DNA of 64,000 nucleotides, from NCBI GenBank assembly GCA_946122785.1, contig CAMGYJ010000006.1, forward strand, positions 31,881,168-31,945,167, written 5' to 3'. The stretch comes from Linum tenue (Eukaryota; Streptophyta; Magnoliopsida; Malpighiales; Linaceae). This document shows, piece by piece, positions 31,408 through 42,421 of the stretch (position 1 is its first letter; each line of letters starts with the position of its first letter). Below the pieces are notes generated by a model that made no database searches, had not been told where the DNA came from, and was given only the letters and a program-made list of their open reading frames with translations. Position numbers and translations under genes: made by a program.

Positions 31408-32173
31408 TGAAGGTACTGGACTGGAATTGTCAGGGATTGGACCTACCCTAACATTCCAATAGGTCTTTGGTTTGGTTCGATCCCAATACTTAGATATAAA
31501 TTTCTTGGAAATAAAATCTAGTCGAGTGTGTGTTGCTCGCAAACTGGAGAGGTTTGGTTTTGATTCCCAATGCATTGTTGAGCTTGACAACAAAATCGGG
31601 GGATTAGCATTAGGTTGGTCGGCAGATGTGGCACTTTCAATACTTTGTACTTCATTGTGTTTAATTGCATTTAAGATTAATGAAAATGAGTTTCAGTATG
31701 CTGTTATTAGCAATTATATTTCTTGGTTGCATAAATCCGCAGGCACGAGCTAGATGTGATTAGGATTTTGTTAATGCATTGTTGATCGTGTTTGCTTTAA
31801 TTGGGAATTTCAATAACATTTACATTCTGATGAAAAAAGAGGAAATCGACAATGCTTCCCTAATCATTTGATGGATTTCCTGTTATTAATTGATAAATTG
31901 GGCTTGGTGGATATTGGTTTTGCAGGATCTCAATTCACTTGGACCAATAGTAGAAATGAGCCTAATCTGATTGAGGAACGACTGGATAGAACACTCGCGT
32001 CACAATCTTGGATGGATAAATTTTCGAACACAAATCTGCGTCATCTTAGTGACGAGGGCTCTGATCATAGAGCACTGCTTCTATCTATATATAGGATACA
32101 GAGGAGGACGCGATCCTTTTTCTGGTTTGATGCACAACGAGCAAAAAGTCAGGAAGTAAGGGACATAGTCTAG
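31408..32173 (+). pseudogene. LINE endonuclease (exo-endo-phos) domain
   Basis: The family's endonuclease nicks target DNA to prime LINE reverse transcription. Visible are WNCQGL at the start, a KLERFGFDS...GGLALGWS segment, and at 31868-32173 the C-terminal part LLIDKLGLVDIGFAGSQFTW, TNSRN, IEERLDRTLASQSWMDKF and SDEGSDHRALL (the catalytic SDH motif). Frames change and stops occur near 31440, 31753 and 31840, so it is not translatable as one protein. Confidence 0.75.
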
Positions 32174-32624
32174 GAACTTTGGGACCAACATGTCAGGGGA
32201 TCACTTATCTTTCAATTCTGGGAAACACTGAGACGCACCTGACAAAAATTATTCAAGTGGAGTCAAAATGGTGTTACTAATTTTGATAAAGCAATTAAAC
32301 GTGTGTGCCTCAAGTTGCAAGAGGAAAGAAGTAAGACAAGTACATACTAGGACGTGATTCGTGAGATTGAAAGGGAGCTCACTATAGTATGGGAGGCCAA
32401 GGAACTGTTCTGGAAGTAAAATCCAGAATTAAGTGGATGAAAGAAGGGTATAAGAACAAAACTTATTTCCAAATAGCGACTTGGAGTCTTCGTAAGCGAA
32501 ACTAAATTGATGGTCTACGAGTTGATGAGGGGGGTTTGGAGAACGAGGAAAGAGGACAAAGCGGCAGTGGTCGAGGCGTACTTCAAGAAGTTGTTTACTG
32601 TTGAGGTTGATCTGATTCAAGAAG

Positions 32625-33179
32625 TTGTTTACTATTGAGGTTGATTTGATTCAAGTGGCTACTTCCATAACCAACCTCTCTGTTCCAACAAAGGTGACAA
32701 CGATATTGAACGATGATTTGGTTGGCCCAGTGTTACGAGATGAAGTAAGAATGGCCACTTTCTCTCTCGGTGTTATGCAAGCACCAGACTCAAACGACTT
32801 TATAGGATTGTTATTTAAGAGATTCTGGGATACTATGGGGGAACAAGCGAGCAAAGATGTATGCAAGGTTTTTAGTTCGGGTTCTTCGATCAGCAATGTG
32901 AACCATACCTGGATAGCATTGTTACCCAAGGTGGAGTCATTGGAAAACATGCGACAACGGAGTCCAATAAAATTGTGCCAGTTCTTATATAAGATTATCT
33001 TGAAGATCATGGCTGAAAGGTTGGCCGGTATTTTACCTGTGAATGTGTCTCAGGGCCAGAATGCACTTATATGGGATAGCCAAATTGTGGAAAATGTCTT
33101 TATTGGCAACGAGGTTATGAACTTCCTATCTCGAAACAGATATGGAAAGAAGGGATTGATAGCGCTGAAATTGGATTAG
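32625..33179 (+). pseudogene. LINE reverse transcriptase, N-terminal half
   Basis: Non-LTR reverse transcriptase fingers and early palm. Segments are GLLFKRFWDTMGEQASKDVC, NHTWIALLPKVESLENMRQR, SPIKLCQFLYKIILKIMAER and GKKGLIALKLD, where the family reads RPISLCNVxYKIxSKxLxxR and the catalytic region FxxxDD would follow further on. The usual APGPDG motif is changed to APDSND. The frame ends at 33179 exactly at the junction with Athila-like DNA, so the active site is lost. Confidence 0.8.
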
Positions 33180-33180
33180 C

Positions 33181-34283
33181 AAACCCAACACATTCACAGC
33201 CAATCAAACCAGTAACTTTTTTTCTGCCATTCTGCATTACTCAAATTCTCTAGAGCACAAGAGCGAAGGAGGTCACAATAATGTTAGCATTTCCAAGCCA
33301 TACTGCTAAGAAACACTACTTAACGAGCATGATTTAGATTTTTGGGTATTGGCTCTCTTTTGCTTTCATTCATTTTTTTTTCTTCATTTTTTTCATTTCT
33401 TGAGAGAACCACCACCTCTGCAAATTTTTCAAACACATGCCCAATTTTTAAGCATTACCTCCAACCCTCGCATTATATTTAGCAGAAACAGCAGAAAACA
33501 TGCAAAAACCACTCAGTGGAACTACTGGAACCTTCTAAGAGATGCAAAAGGGTGATTTTTCATTGTAGACCGAAAGAAAGAAAAGTACACGGCTCAAAGG
33601 GGCTGACTAGGGGGTATGACACACTAGGACAGTCAATTTGGTCGTGGGCTAATCCTATGGCGCCATCATCTCAGCTAGTGACAACGTGAATGCTACACAT
33701 CATGGAAGAGGGATCTATCGCACAAGAAAGAAACGAGCAGGCTCAAATCTCACATGGCTACCTATATGCTCTATCTCTCATTCTGATTCCCTGAACTAGA
33801 TGCATAAACGTTTGTCAAGAGCAAGTGATCAATCCAAGTCACAGTTGGTAAGCAGACAGTTGAAAAAACTGAACCCCTACACAATTCTACTGCACCTCTC
33901 AGTCATCATCATAGGTTGTCCTAGTTACAATCAAGTTGTCGTGCATTAATTCAAAAGTCATTCGATTCACCAATCAAATGCACAGTGCCGATATTATCAT
34001 GCAAACCTCAGTACTTGGATCCCTCAAATCTCGAGATTTGGACAGCGGACTAGGCTCCAAGCACACATATATAGATTCCAACCAATACAAAGCACCCCCC
34101 ACACTTAAGTTCGACATTTCCCTTTAATGGAGCAGAGGGAAAGATAAGGGGAACGATGTTACCGGAAGGAAAGCTGCCGGGGGACTGGAAGTGGACCAGT
34201 CTGCCGGGCTAGCATCAGCAAAACACACTGGGTGATAGAAACCATAGTTCCAAGTGGACAAACCAAAAATAAACGAAAGGAAA
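33181..34283 (-). other. Athila-like 3' noncoding tract (third copy), no env-like ORF
   Basis: Matches 10551-11650 closely (AAACCCAACACATTCACA, GGGGCTGACTAGGGGGTATG, CATATATAGATTCCAACCAA, the CCCCCCACACTTAAG run at 34094-34108, GGGGAACGATGTTACCGG). Where the outer element then enters its env-like ORF, this copy goes straight to the post-pol hairpin at 34284, so it belongs to an env-less form. Confidence 0.65.
34014..34061 (-). other. conserved two-stem hairpin (copy 4)
   Basis: CTTGGATCC against GGCTCCAAG (one mismatch) with the inner perfect palindrome CAAATCTCGAGATTTG. Same position relative to the CCCCCCACACTTAAG run as at 11361. Confidence 0.7.
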
Positions 34284-34345
34284 ACAAACCTTGGTGGGGT
34301 TGCCTCCGCACAAGCGCTTCTTTACCGTCTTGAGCCGGACGGTGG
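34284..34345 (-). other. conserved post-coding hairpin block
   Basis: GGTGGGGTTGCCTCCGCAC with the following AAGCGCTTCTTTACCGTC; a variant of the block at 39151 with one stem mismatch. It marks the end of the unrecognised ORF to the right. Confidence 0.65.
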
Positions 34346-35135
34346 ATCCTATGTCTCGGTCCACCCCAAAACCTCTTTGAAATTGAGGTTCTCATTAATG
34401 AGGTGGAGTCTCAAGTCACGGGCATGTGGTGTAGCCAGTGATGCAGATGGTTCGTGCACTTGATGCAGATGAAGTCTCCACCCTCAAGACCTCTTCTTCT
34501 CTTCTTTTCTCGTCTCATTGCCCCAAACCAGATAGTATAGCATCGATTGACCACCATCGCGTCCACCAAGAGGGACCAATGTTGATGTGGCATTGGTCTG
34601 GCAAAGAGACACTGCAAATGGGTCCTTGCCAAGCAGCTCCTAGAAGTTTAGTGGAGATATCACATGTAACTCATGGCCGGTGCAAGCCTCTTCCACCTCA
34701 ACTTCATCATCAGCCTGGACACCACTCGCTTCTTCAACCCCCCTTCCTTCTTCAAAAGGTGGTCTCTCTCCTTGGAAAAGATCAAGAACTACCTCTTATT
34801 TGCTTTCTTCCTCATCCTCCAGAACTTCTTTCCTCACCCTTTCTCTCTGTTCTTCTTCCATAACGGATTGGAGAGCAAGTCGCCATGCAAGGTTCTCAAT
34901 AAGTTTAGCTTGCATCTCCTCGCTCGGGCCCAACATGTCAGAGCGGAAATGGGGAAAGTTGTGATCTACCACCAGAGGATACACTTGATCATGATTATCA
35001 TGGGAGCTTTCCGTGACAACTTCTATATGCTCCTTAACATCCTCATGATTGCCTTCTTCTTCCTCCTCCTCTACTTGTATGGCAACATAAAGGTTGTCTT
35101 GAGAAATGACTCACTCCTACTGTCACTCTAGAAAA
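34346..35135 (-). pseudogene. unrecognised acidic ORF (copy 2 of 4)
   Basis: Minus strand, broken. From right to left: the SDMLGPSEEMQAKLIENLAW and RLALQSVMEEEQRERVRKEV acidic part (34796-34984), then decayed sequence, LLGKDPFAVSLCQTNATSTL, GGRDGGQSMLYYLVWGNETR and finally LRLHLINENLNFKEVLGWTE before the hairpin. The DPFAVS and GGQSMLxYxVWG segments recur at 60645-60977 and about 59250-59400. I know no family with this pattern; it stands where pol would end in an Athila-like element. The right end is cut by the LTR at 35136. Confidence 0.5.
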
Positions 35136-36469
35136 TGGCCAAGTGTAACCACTTCCTAAAGCGTAGTATAGCGGGTTTGGGTTTTAATGTCAACCCGGGT
35201 CCTAGATATGATGACTACTCAGTGAATTCGTATTATCTAGCAATGAAACTTTAGTGAAGATCTAAACTAACAAACAAGCAAAGCAACTAAACGGTTGTTT
35301 TCAGGTCAATAGAGGTCACCCGGATATGGTTCCCCCTAGACTGCAGTTAAGCCGGATTGCAATTTACCAAGTTCAGTTTCTATGATAGTTATACTGCGGA
35401 AGGTTCTTAAACAGTCTGAAGTCTCGACTAAAGGTCTCCAGACCCTCTCAATCTGAGTCTCCAGCGGGCGACTAACCTCCACCGGAGTAAATAGATTGAG
35501 GCCCTAACGAACAAAACCTCCACTACCGAAGTGAATTCGGTACAAAATAGTGAGTTGGCTCCTCGACTAAAGTCACCAACTCCCTACCTTCAATCAAGGA
35601 TGCTCTATCAACCTAGGCAGATATTCTCATTCTAGGTTAAAGCAGAAACAACAGGAATTTGATCAGGATTCATGCCATTCAATCATTCAAACCTCAATTG
35701 AATATAATCAAATCATAGAATCAGTACTTGGGTTCATACAATCAAACCTAACATACAAATCTAGGGTTTCCCATACCCAGATGAATGGGAGAACTACTCC
35801 ATGGAGAAAGAAGCAAAAGCAGATTCAGACGCGGAAATCATACTGTGAAGGATGGATTTCTGCTCCTGGACGTTGATCGGCACTCCTGCAAGCTCAAGCC
35901 AAGCTCCAATGGTGATGAAGATCAAGCTAGGGCACTTGGGAACTCTTGTTAGTCGCTTTCTCTCTCTAAGAATCGCTTTGTCTCTCTAAAACTCGAATCC
36001 CCTCTCTTTTGGCTGAAATCTGCCTAAAAGGGCATCACTGGGCAAAACACGGTCGAGGACACGGCCGTGCTTTGCTCCAGCCCGCCCGTGCCCTTGCCAC
36101 GTGTTAAAAACACGGCCGCTACCTTGGTAAAACACGGGCGTGCTTGATGATGGACACGGCCGTGTTTTGAGTCAGTCCCGCCCGTGTTTTGAGCTAGTGT
36201 AGGACAAACGTGGATGAAGCCTCGGCAATAAAAACACAGTCCAGGAACACGGCCGTGCTTTGATTTAGGCGCGCCCGTGCTTTGGCTCCAGCTCGACCGA
36301 ATGACTTCCGAATGCCCCGAAACTCGTGCTTAGCCTTTCCTTCGACGTCTGGGACCTGAAATGTGACAAAGTAGCACAAACCAGCGTAAAATAGGCCAAA
36401 AATACACGACTATGCCCCACAAATGGATAAGAACTAGAGGTGCAAACATGTGCAATTTCATCGTTATCA
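35136..36469 (-). repeat. Athila-like LTR, 3' LTR of the element to its right
   Basis: The plus strand starts, truncated, near CCAAGTGTAACCAC and ends TTTCATCGTTATCA, followed by the polypurine complement ATTTCCCCAACACTTAACCG. It holds the AACACGGCCGTG(C/T)TT array (36040-36270). Its right half matches the right half of the LTR at 44934-45854 very closely, its left half much less. The truncation at 35136 removes the flank and any target duplication. Confidence 0.75.
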
Positions 36470-37205
36470 ATTTCCCCAACACTTAACCGTTTGCTTGTCC
36501 CCAAGCAAACCAAGTCAGACACCAGGTAAGCTCAAAACGTTTCAATCAAGCAGGCTTTAGGGCAAATCATATCGGCACAACCTAGACAACCACCACAGAT
36601 GACATTCGAATGCAATAAAGTCGAACAAAGGAAGAGTTCCCTTCTGTTCACCAACCAACATAGACCTGACTCAACCACTTATTCAAAACAGTCAATTCAT
36701 GCACAAAGCTCAAGATATCAGAATTAAGACCGAGCAATCTAGGTCCTCACCGGGATAAAGAGTATAGAGAATATGAGAAAATGAATCGCTCACTCTCGAC
36801 CAGTGGGGTCAGGACAATTTGATGCGAAAAATGCGCATGCTTATTCTCTCAATCCCTAACGTCTCTTCACCATGAATGCAGCCTCTAAATGCTAGAGTTC
36901 ACATATGGGGTGTCACCACTAACTAATCCGGAGGTCTTAGACACAGGTTCAGGGGAAAAGGCCTTTTAGGTGGTGGAAGTAATAGCACAAGGTTCCACAT
37001 TTCCAAACCCAACAAAATCACAGTCAAGCAAACTAGTAACTTTCTTTCTGATATTCTGCATTACTCATATTCTTTAGGGTACGAGAGCGAAGGAGGTTAT
37101 ATAAATGTTAGCATTTCCAAGCCAGACTGCTAATAAACACTACTTAATGGGCACTATTCAGATTTTTGGTGGTGGCTCTCTTTTGCTTTCATTTTTTTTC
37201 CTTTG
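36470..37205 (-). other. Athila-like 3' noncoding tract, shortened
   Basis: Follows 9967-10750 (polypurine complement, CAGACACCAGGTAAGCTC, TCGACCAGTGGGGTCAGGAC, GAGGTCTTAGACACAGGTTC) but then jumps near 37205 into the C-terminal part of the env-like ORF. About 1.4 kb present in the outer element (10750-12190) is missing, including one hairpin. Confidence 0.65.
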
Positions 37206-37989
37206 TTTTTAGGTGGTGGTGGCTCTCGCCGAGCGGGGTTGGTCCTCGGACCTGGGTCATCCTGGTGAAGTCGACCCCGTAGTAGCGGGCCAAGGCGGTG
37301 ATCACCGGGCCACAGACAAGGTCGCGATCCTGGCTGGCGGAGGCTTTGCCGAACGTCCGGGCAAGCACAGAGCCCAGCTGGATGGTGTCCTCAGAGCGAC
37401 CCATCGCATGCATAAAGAACAGTGTCCTGAGTGTGACCCGGTTGGACGAGCCGCGGCTGGGGGTATAGGACTGGGTGAGCAGATGGTTGAGGATCCGCCA
37501 CTCCGAACGGAGGAGAGTGGCCCGCGTCTGGCTGGCGACGTATTGCTCGTCCACGTAGTTTGGCAGGCAGATCCGCTGGAAGTAAGCCTGGCACGGAAAC
37601 TCGGTGGGATCAGTGATGTCCAAGTGCAGGCGCCCATCGCTGGCGTGCTGGGAGTTGAGCCTAAGTGCATTGGCCAACTCCCAGTAACTTACGTAGTGCT
37701 TTACCCCGCCGAGTGTGAACTGAACCGCATCAGCATGGTCGGCGGACCCCTTCGTGGAGTGACGGAAGCAAGCGTAGAACTCCCAGACGAGCTCCTGGTA
37801 GGTCGGCTCGGCGAGGCAGAGAAGGCGCCGCGACCCATAGGGGCGAACAACGGCCTCCATCTGCGGCGTGGCATGAAGCGCCTCGAACACCTCAAAATCG
37901 AGGTGCAGGTGCTCGGAGATGGTGCGGTTACGGATGGTCCGCAGCAGATGGCGTTGGGTGATGCTTAACTGGTCGAGGTAGTCTTCCAT
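37189..37989 (-). CDS. Athila env-like ORF (ORF-1 family), C-terminally truncated
   Basis: Open from the ATG at 37987-37989 (MEDYLDQLSITQRHLLRTIR), 4 nt after the splice acceptor; the frame is also open for nine codons upstream. It contains YQELVWEFYACFRHSTKGSA, FTLGGVKHYVSYWELANALR, DEQYVASQTRATLLRSEWRI, TLFFMHAMGRSEDTIQLGSV and VCGPVITALARYYGVDFTRM. After VRGPTPLGE it runs into the noncoding tract and stops at 37189, so the charged tail seen in the outer copy (to 11729) is gone. The family role is unknown; placement after pol led to the env-like name, but I see no signal peptide or transmembrane helix. About 265 residues; the only uninterrupted copy of this domain in the window. Confidence 0.7.
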   Translation of the reverse strand: MEDYLDQLSITQRHLLRTIRNRTISEHLHLDFEVFEALHATPQMEAVVRPYGSRRLLCLAEPTYQELVWEFYACFRHSTKGSADHADAVQFTLGGVKHYVSYWELANALRLNSQHASDGRLHLDITDPTEFPCQAYFQRICLPNYVDEQYVASQTRATLLRSEWRILNHLLTQSYTPSRGSSNRVTLRTLFFMHAMGRSEDTIQLGSVLARTFGKASASQDRDLVCGPVITALARYYGVDFTRMTQVRGPTPLGESHHHLKTKEKK

Positions 37990-38010
37990 GATCCTGCAAA
38001 GCACAAGGAT
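37987..38010 (-). promoter_or_regulatory. 3' splice site upstream of env-like ATG (best copy)
   Basis: The minus strand reads CATCCTTGTGCTTTGCAG/GATCATG; AG complement at 37994-37995. It is nearly identical to the site at 12952 and alike in geometry to that at 14465. Confidence 0.6.
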
Positions 38011-38056
38011 GTACAAGTGGCAAACAAGCGAACAGGGTCAATGTTAGTCAAAACCA

Positions 38057-38108
38057 CACCGAGAGCCCTCATATCGAAAGATATGGACAGTGGACTAGGC
38101 TCCCGGTG
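38057..38108 (-). other. conserved two-stem hairpin (copy 5)
   Basis: CACCGAGAGCC pairs with GGCTCCCGGTG (one mismatch). The inner stem is CATATC/GATATG, a compensated change relative to CAAATC/GATTTG in other copies. Confidence 0.75.
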
Positions 38109-38149
38109 AAACAAGCATACCCATCACACGAGAATCACACAACCAAACT

Positions 38150-38201
38150 CACCGGGGACCCTCAAATCGAGCGATTTGGACAGTGGACTAGGCCCCCGGT
38201 G
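38150..38201 (-). other. conserved two-stem hairpin (copy 6)
   Basis: CACCGGGG pairs with CCCCGGTG, where other copies have GGGAG/CTCCC, so an A-T pair has become G-C on both sides. Inner stem CAAATCGAGCGATTTG. It is spaced 93 bp from copy 5. Confidence 0.75.
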
Positions 38202-39150
38202 AAACAAACACCAAATCCATACCAAATAAGCACCAATCGATCCATCACACACAAAACCACACAAGCCCGCATACAATGCCAACATGCAAATGGTAGGCCG
38301 AATAACTGAAATCCCGAGACAAAAATATAACACGCAAAGAGCGTCATCGGCCTACCAAATCATGCCCAAATCATGCCACATTCACAGTTCTTCACCTAAC
38401 TCTAGGTATCGATTCTCCAGAAATAAAAGAAAAGGCAAGGAGAACACACCTGGAGACGCAAGGAGATACCGCGAGAGAGGTGAAGAAAGTGGAAGAAAAC
38501 ACCCCAAGTCACCGGAAAACACACCGGAGACTCGGCGGAGAACTCGCCGCCGGCGACCCAACCTCGGCCAAACAAGCCCAAACCTTTGGGGATTGTGCTC
38601 CTCGATGCCAGGAGCGTGGGGGCGGTCACGGTTTGTGATTTGGAGGTCGGGAGAGGGATTTATGGCCGGAAAATCGAAGGAGAAGAGGAAAAGACCGAGT
38701 TTCCGGCGAGAGAGGCGGTGAGGATTTTGAAAAAAATGAATCTGGTGGGAGGGGGGGCTGAAAATCGACTTTTATAGGGGGGGAGGGCAAAACACGGGCA
38801 GGCTGGGTGCAAAACACGGCCGTGTTTTTACCCCCAGATGCCCGTGCTTTTACTGCCGAGAGCAGTGCAGGCCACTTGTTTAAAACACGGGCGGGCTGGG
38901 GCAAAACATGGCCGTGTTTTGAACCCCTGCTGCCCGTGTTTTTACTGCCGAGCCCAAACTGGCTTTTTTCAAAATTCCAATTTCAAACCACCAAGACTCA
39001 TTCGTGCCCCGGCTCTAAAATTTACCCAATCACACATTAAAAAGAACCGCCCGAGGCACGAAATACTTTCCAGACAGACTCCAGACAGACTCAAAGACTC
39101 AAAAACCGACAAAAATTGAAATAAATAAATAAAAACAAAGGGTAGAAATG
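38202..39150 (-). other. noncoding stretch between pol and env-like ORF
   Basis: No ORF with recognisable content. GC-rich sequence at 38400-38760 parallels 14990-15240 of the nested element. A palindrome array lies at 38790-38945 (AACACGGCCGTGTTTT, with half sites GCCCGTGTTTT and AAACACGGGCG). The stretch 38960-39150 shows nothing further. Confidence 0.5.
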
Positions 39151-39209
39151 CAAACCGTGGTGGGGTTGCCTCCCCACAAGCGCTTCTTTACCGTCTTTTA
39201 GCTGGACGC
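39151..39209 (-). other. conserved hairpin after pol stop
   Basis: GTGGGGTTGCCTCCCCAC is a perfect 6-bp stem with a 6-base loop (AGGCAA on the sense strand), followed by AAGCGCTTCTTTACCGTC. It lies directly after the pol C terminus. Best copy of the block. Confidence 0.75.
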
Positions 39210-39211
39210 CC

Positions 39212-42200
39212 ATGGCGGAACTAAGGGTCCGCGAGTTCCACTACCAACTCCGCACGTTCGACCTCGTCTCCCAGGTAGAGCTTGAGACTATGGCCATTCA
39301 CTTTAAACGGCTCAGTTTGCGGGTTGGCAATTTCAATCGTGCCATACGGGAACACCTATGTGACCGTGAACGGTCCAGACCACCGGGAACGGAGTTTTCC
39401 GGGAAAGAGCTTCAGACGAGAGTTATAAAGGAGAACTCGATCACCAACCTGGAACTCTTTCGGACCCCGCAACCGTGCGTCGTGCAGGCGCTTAGTGCGC
39501 TCCTTGTACAGCTTTGTGTTCTCATAGGCGTGATAACACCACTCTTCCAGCTCCAACATCTGCATTTTGCGCTCAACACCTGCAAAACTAACATCCAAGT
39601 TTAGCAGCTTAAAGGCCCAGAAGGCCTTGTGCTCTAGCTCCACGGGCAAATGGCATGCCTTTCCATAGACAAGCCGGTACGGTGAAGTACCAATGGTGTC
39701 TTGTAGGCAGTGTGGTATGCCCATAGAGCATCATCGAGCTTGGTGGACCAATCCTTGCGGGATAGATTCACCGTCTTCTCCAGGATACGATTGAGTTCCC
39801 GGTTCGTTAGCTCGGCCTGGCCACTAGTCTGAGGGTGATAGGCCACGGACACCTTGTGAGTCACACCATAGCGAGATAGCAACTTATCAAATTGGCCCTG
39901 GAAATGGGTGCCTCGATCGCTTATGATGGCTCTAGGTGTCCCGAACCGGGAGAATAGCTGCTTCAGAAAACCATAAACACGTCTAGCATCATTGGTGGGC
40001 AAAGCTTGCGCCTCAGCCCACCTAGAGACGTAGTCAACAGCAACCAGGATATAAGTATTGCCAAAAGATGGAGGGAAGGGTCCCATGAAGTCGATACCCC
40101 AGACATCAAAGATTTCACAGGTTATAAGCACATTCTGGGGCATCTCATCACGGGCAGAGATGTTACCTGACCTCTGGCATCGTTCGCACCGGCGTGCGAA
40201 GGCGTATGCATCCTTGAAGAGCGTGGGCCAGTAGAAACCCGATTGGAGCACCTTCCTTGCCGTGCGGTTTCCTCCGTGGTGACCGCCAGCAGGTCCTTCA
40301 TGACAGTGAGATAGAATGCCCTCCATCTCACTCTCCATAACACAGCGACGGATGATCCCGTCGGCACCGATCCTGAAGAGATGAGGGTCATCCCAGAAGT
40401 AGTGCTTCAGGTCGGAGAAGAACTTCCTCTTGATGTGAGTTGTCATCCCCTTGGGCAGCTGCTGGCCCACCAAATAGTTCGCAAAATCGGAATACCAGGG
40501 GGTGACACTCTCCACCAAGCACATCATCATCAGTCTCTCATCTAGGAAGGAGTCGTTGATCTCCTCCACGAGGTTGTCCGCAGGAGGTGCGTCCAACTGG
40601 GAGAGGTGATCAGCTGCAACATTCTCCGCTCCCTTCTTGTCCCGAATCTCAATATCAAACTCCTGCAGTAATAAGATCCATCGTATGAGCCTAGGCTTGG
40701 CATCGGCCTTGCTCATCAGGTATCGAATCGCGGAGTGATCTGTGTACATGGTCACATGGGACAAGACCATATAAGGACGAAATTTGTCGAAGGCAAACAC
40801 CACTGCGAGCATCTCCTTCTCCGTAGTGGTGTAGTTCTTCTGGGCATCATTTAGGGTCTTCGAGGCGTAGTAGATAGGTCGGAAGTGTTGATCTCGCCTC
40901 TGCCCCAAGACAGCTCCAACAACAAAGTCACTGGCATCGCACATAAGCTCAAATGGTAGGGACCAGTCAGGAACAACCATGATAGGAGCTTGGGTGAGCT
41001 TCTCCTTCAAGGCTGTGAACGCCGCTGTGCATGCCTCAGTGAACTGGAAGGGGGCATCCTTCTCAAGAAGCTTAGTCAGGGGAAGGGCGATCTTCGAGAA
41101 ATCCTTCATGAACCGCCGGTAGAACCCTGCATGGCCTAGAAAGCTCCGGATCCCTTTAACAGATGTGGGAGGAGGCAGCTTGCTGATAGTCTCAATCTTC
41201 GCTCTGTCCACCTCAATCCCCATCTTGGAGATCTTATGCCCAAGAACTATGCCTTCACGAACCATGAAGTGACACTTCTCCCAACTCAGTGCCAGGTTCG
41301 TTTCTTCACACCGTTTAAGGACGAGTTCCAGGTTGTGGAGACAGTGAGAGAATGAATCTTCATGAACCGAGAAATCGTCCATAAACACCTCCATAATCTC
41401 GCCGACCAGACGGTCAAATATGGCGAGCATGCATCGCTCAAAGAGTGGCGGGGGCGTTACATAGCCCAAACGGGATCCTCCGGTAGGCAAATGTGCCGAA
41501 GGGACAAGTGAAAGTGGTCTTTGCCTGGTCCTCCGGTGCAATGGGTATCTGGAAGTACCCGGACATCCCATCCAGGAAACAGTAGAACTCGTGCCCTGCC
41601 AGTCTCTCCAGCATCTGGTCAATGAACGGCAGCGAGAAGTGGTCCTTCCGAGTGGCGTCGTTGAGACGCCGGTAATCAATGCAGACACGGTACCCAGTCA
41701 CCGTGCGCATCGGGATGAGCTCATTCTTCTCGTTAGGCACCACAGTCATCCCACCCTTTTTGGGTACCACCTGGGTGGGACTGAACCACTCGCTGTCGGA
41801 AATGGCGAAGAAGATCCCCGCGTCCAACAGCTTCACGATCTCTGCCCGAACCATAGCCTCCAGGTTCGGTGTCAGTCTCCTCTGCGGCTGTCTCACTGGC
41901 CTCATCTCATCCTCCATCAGTATCCGGTGGGAGCAGAAGGAGGGGCTGATCCCCCGGATATCTGTGATCTTCCACGCTAGAGCACGCTCGTGCCGCTTCA
42001 GCAAGGCCACCAGTCTGTCCTTCTGCTCGGGTGTGAGGGACGAGCTGATGATGACTGGAAGCTTATTCCCCTCCCGGAGAAATGCATACTCCAAGTGAGG
42101 GGGGAGGGGTTTAAGCTCCAGCTCTGGTGGTTCTTCCAAGGAGGTAGCGATGCAGGCGGAGGATGAGATCGGTTTGAATAGCCTGTCGCCCTCCAAGAAC

Positions 42201-42421
42201 GGGCCACTCTCCAGCGCGGCCAACTGCTCCGCCAGCTGTGGCTCCTGCGATTCCTGCTCACCTAGCAAAATACAACGCTCAAGAGCATCGTCAGTACCAG
42301 CACTCGTGATAGCGAGTGCGGTCTCAAAATCAGCAATCACATCACAGTAATCTATGTCATCATGCAAATGAGAATGCTTCCCATTCTCAAACACAGAAAA
42401 AGTAGCATGTTCATCCCTCAA
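39212..42421 (-). pseudogene. pol of the Athila-like element: RT, RNase H, integrase
   Basis: Reverse transcriptase at about 41200-42100: [50 protein letters not shown] segment, then after a one-base frameshift near 41445 FMDD of [12 protein letters not shown] as the catalytic site. RNase H at about 40600-41000: [49 protein letters not shown]. Integrase zinc finger [13 protein letters not shown]...CERCQRSG near 40160-40320, core with [24 protein letters not shown] and [10 protein letters not shown] (the D, D, E triad all present), then after a second frame change near 39720 [20 protein letters not shown] and WSGPFTVT. Only about two frameshifts separate it from an intact frame, making it the youngest-looking pol here. 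Confidence 0.85.

Larger units (their letters stand above)
30990..33179 (+). mobile_element. LINE (L1-type) fragment, both ends lost
   Basis: Plus strand. The order is a possible ORF1 tail (about 31030-31400, uncertain), the endonuclease start near 31408 (WNCQGL, as in the family's SWNCRGLG), endonuclease middle (ERFGFDSQ then GGLALGWSAD, 31550-31625), endonuclease C terminus (31868-32173) and reverse transcriptase N-terminal half (32625-33179). It stops abruptly at 33179 where Athila-like noncoding sequence begins; no poly(A) tail or target duplication is seen, so it was cut by rearrangement. Confidence 0.8.

Noticed and set aside
31030..31593. 187-codon minus-strand frame
   Set aside because: Lies opposite the LINE endonuclease start (WNCQGL on the plus strand); no family motif on the minus strand.
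34673..35131. 152-codon plus-strand frame looking like a membrane protein (Phe/Leu-rich)
   Set aside because: It is the complement of a Glu/Lys-rich acidic ORF (GAA/GAG read backwards gives TTC/CTC, Phe and Leu); the conserved protein signal is on the minus strand.
37213..37968. 251-codon open frame on the plus strand
   Set aside because: It is antisense to the env-like ORF 37189-37989, whose family motifs are on the minus strand; high GC leaves the opposite frame open by chance.
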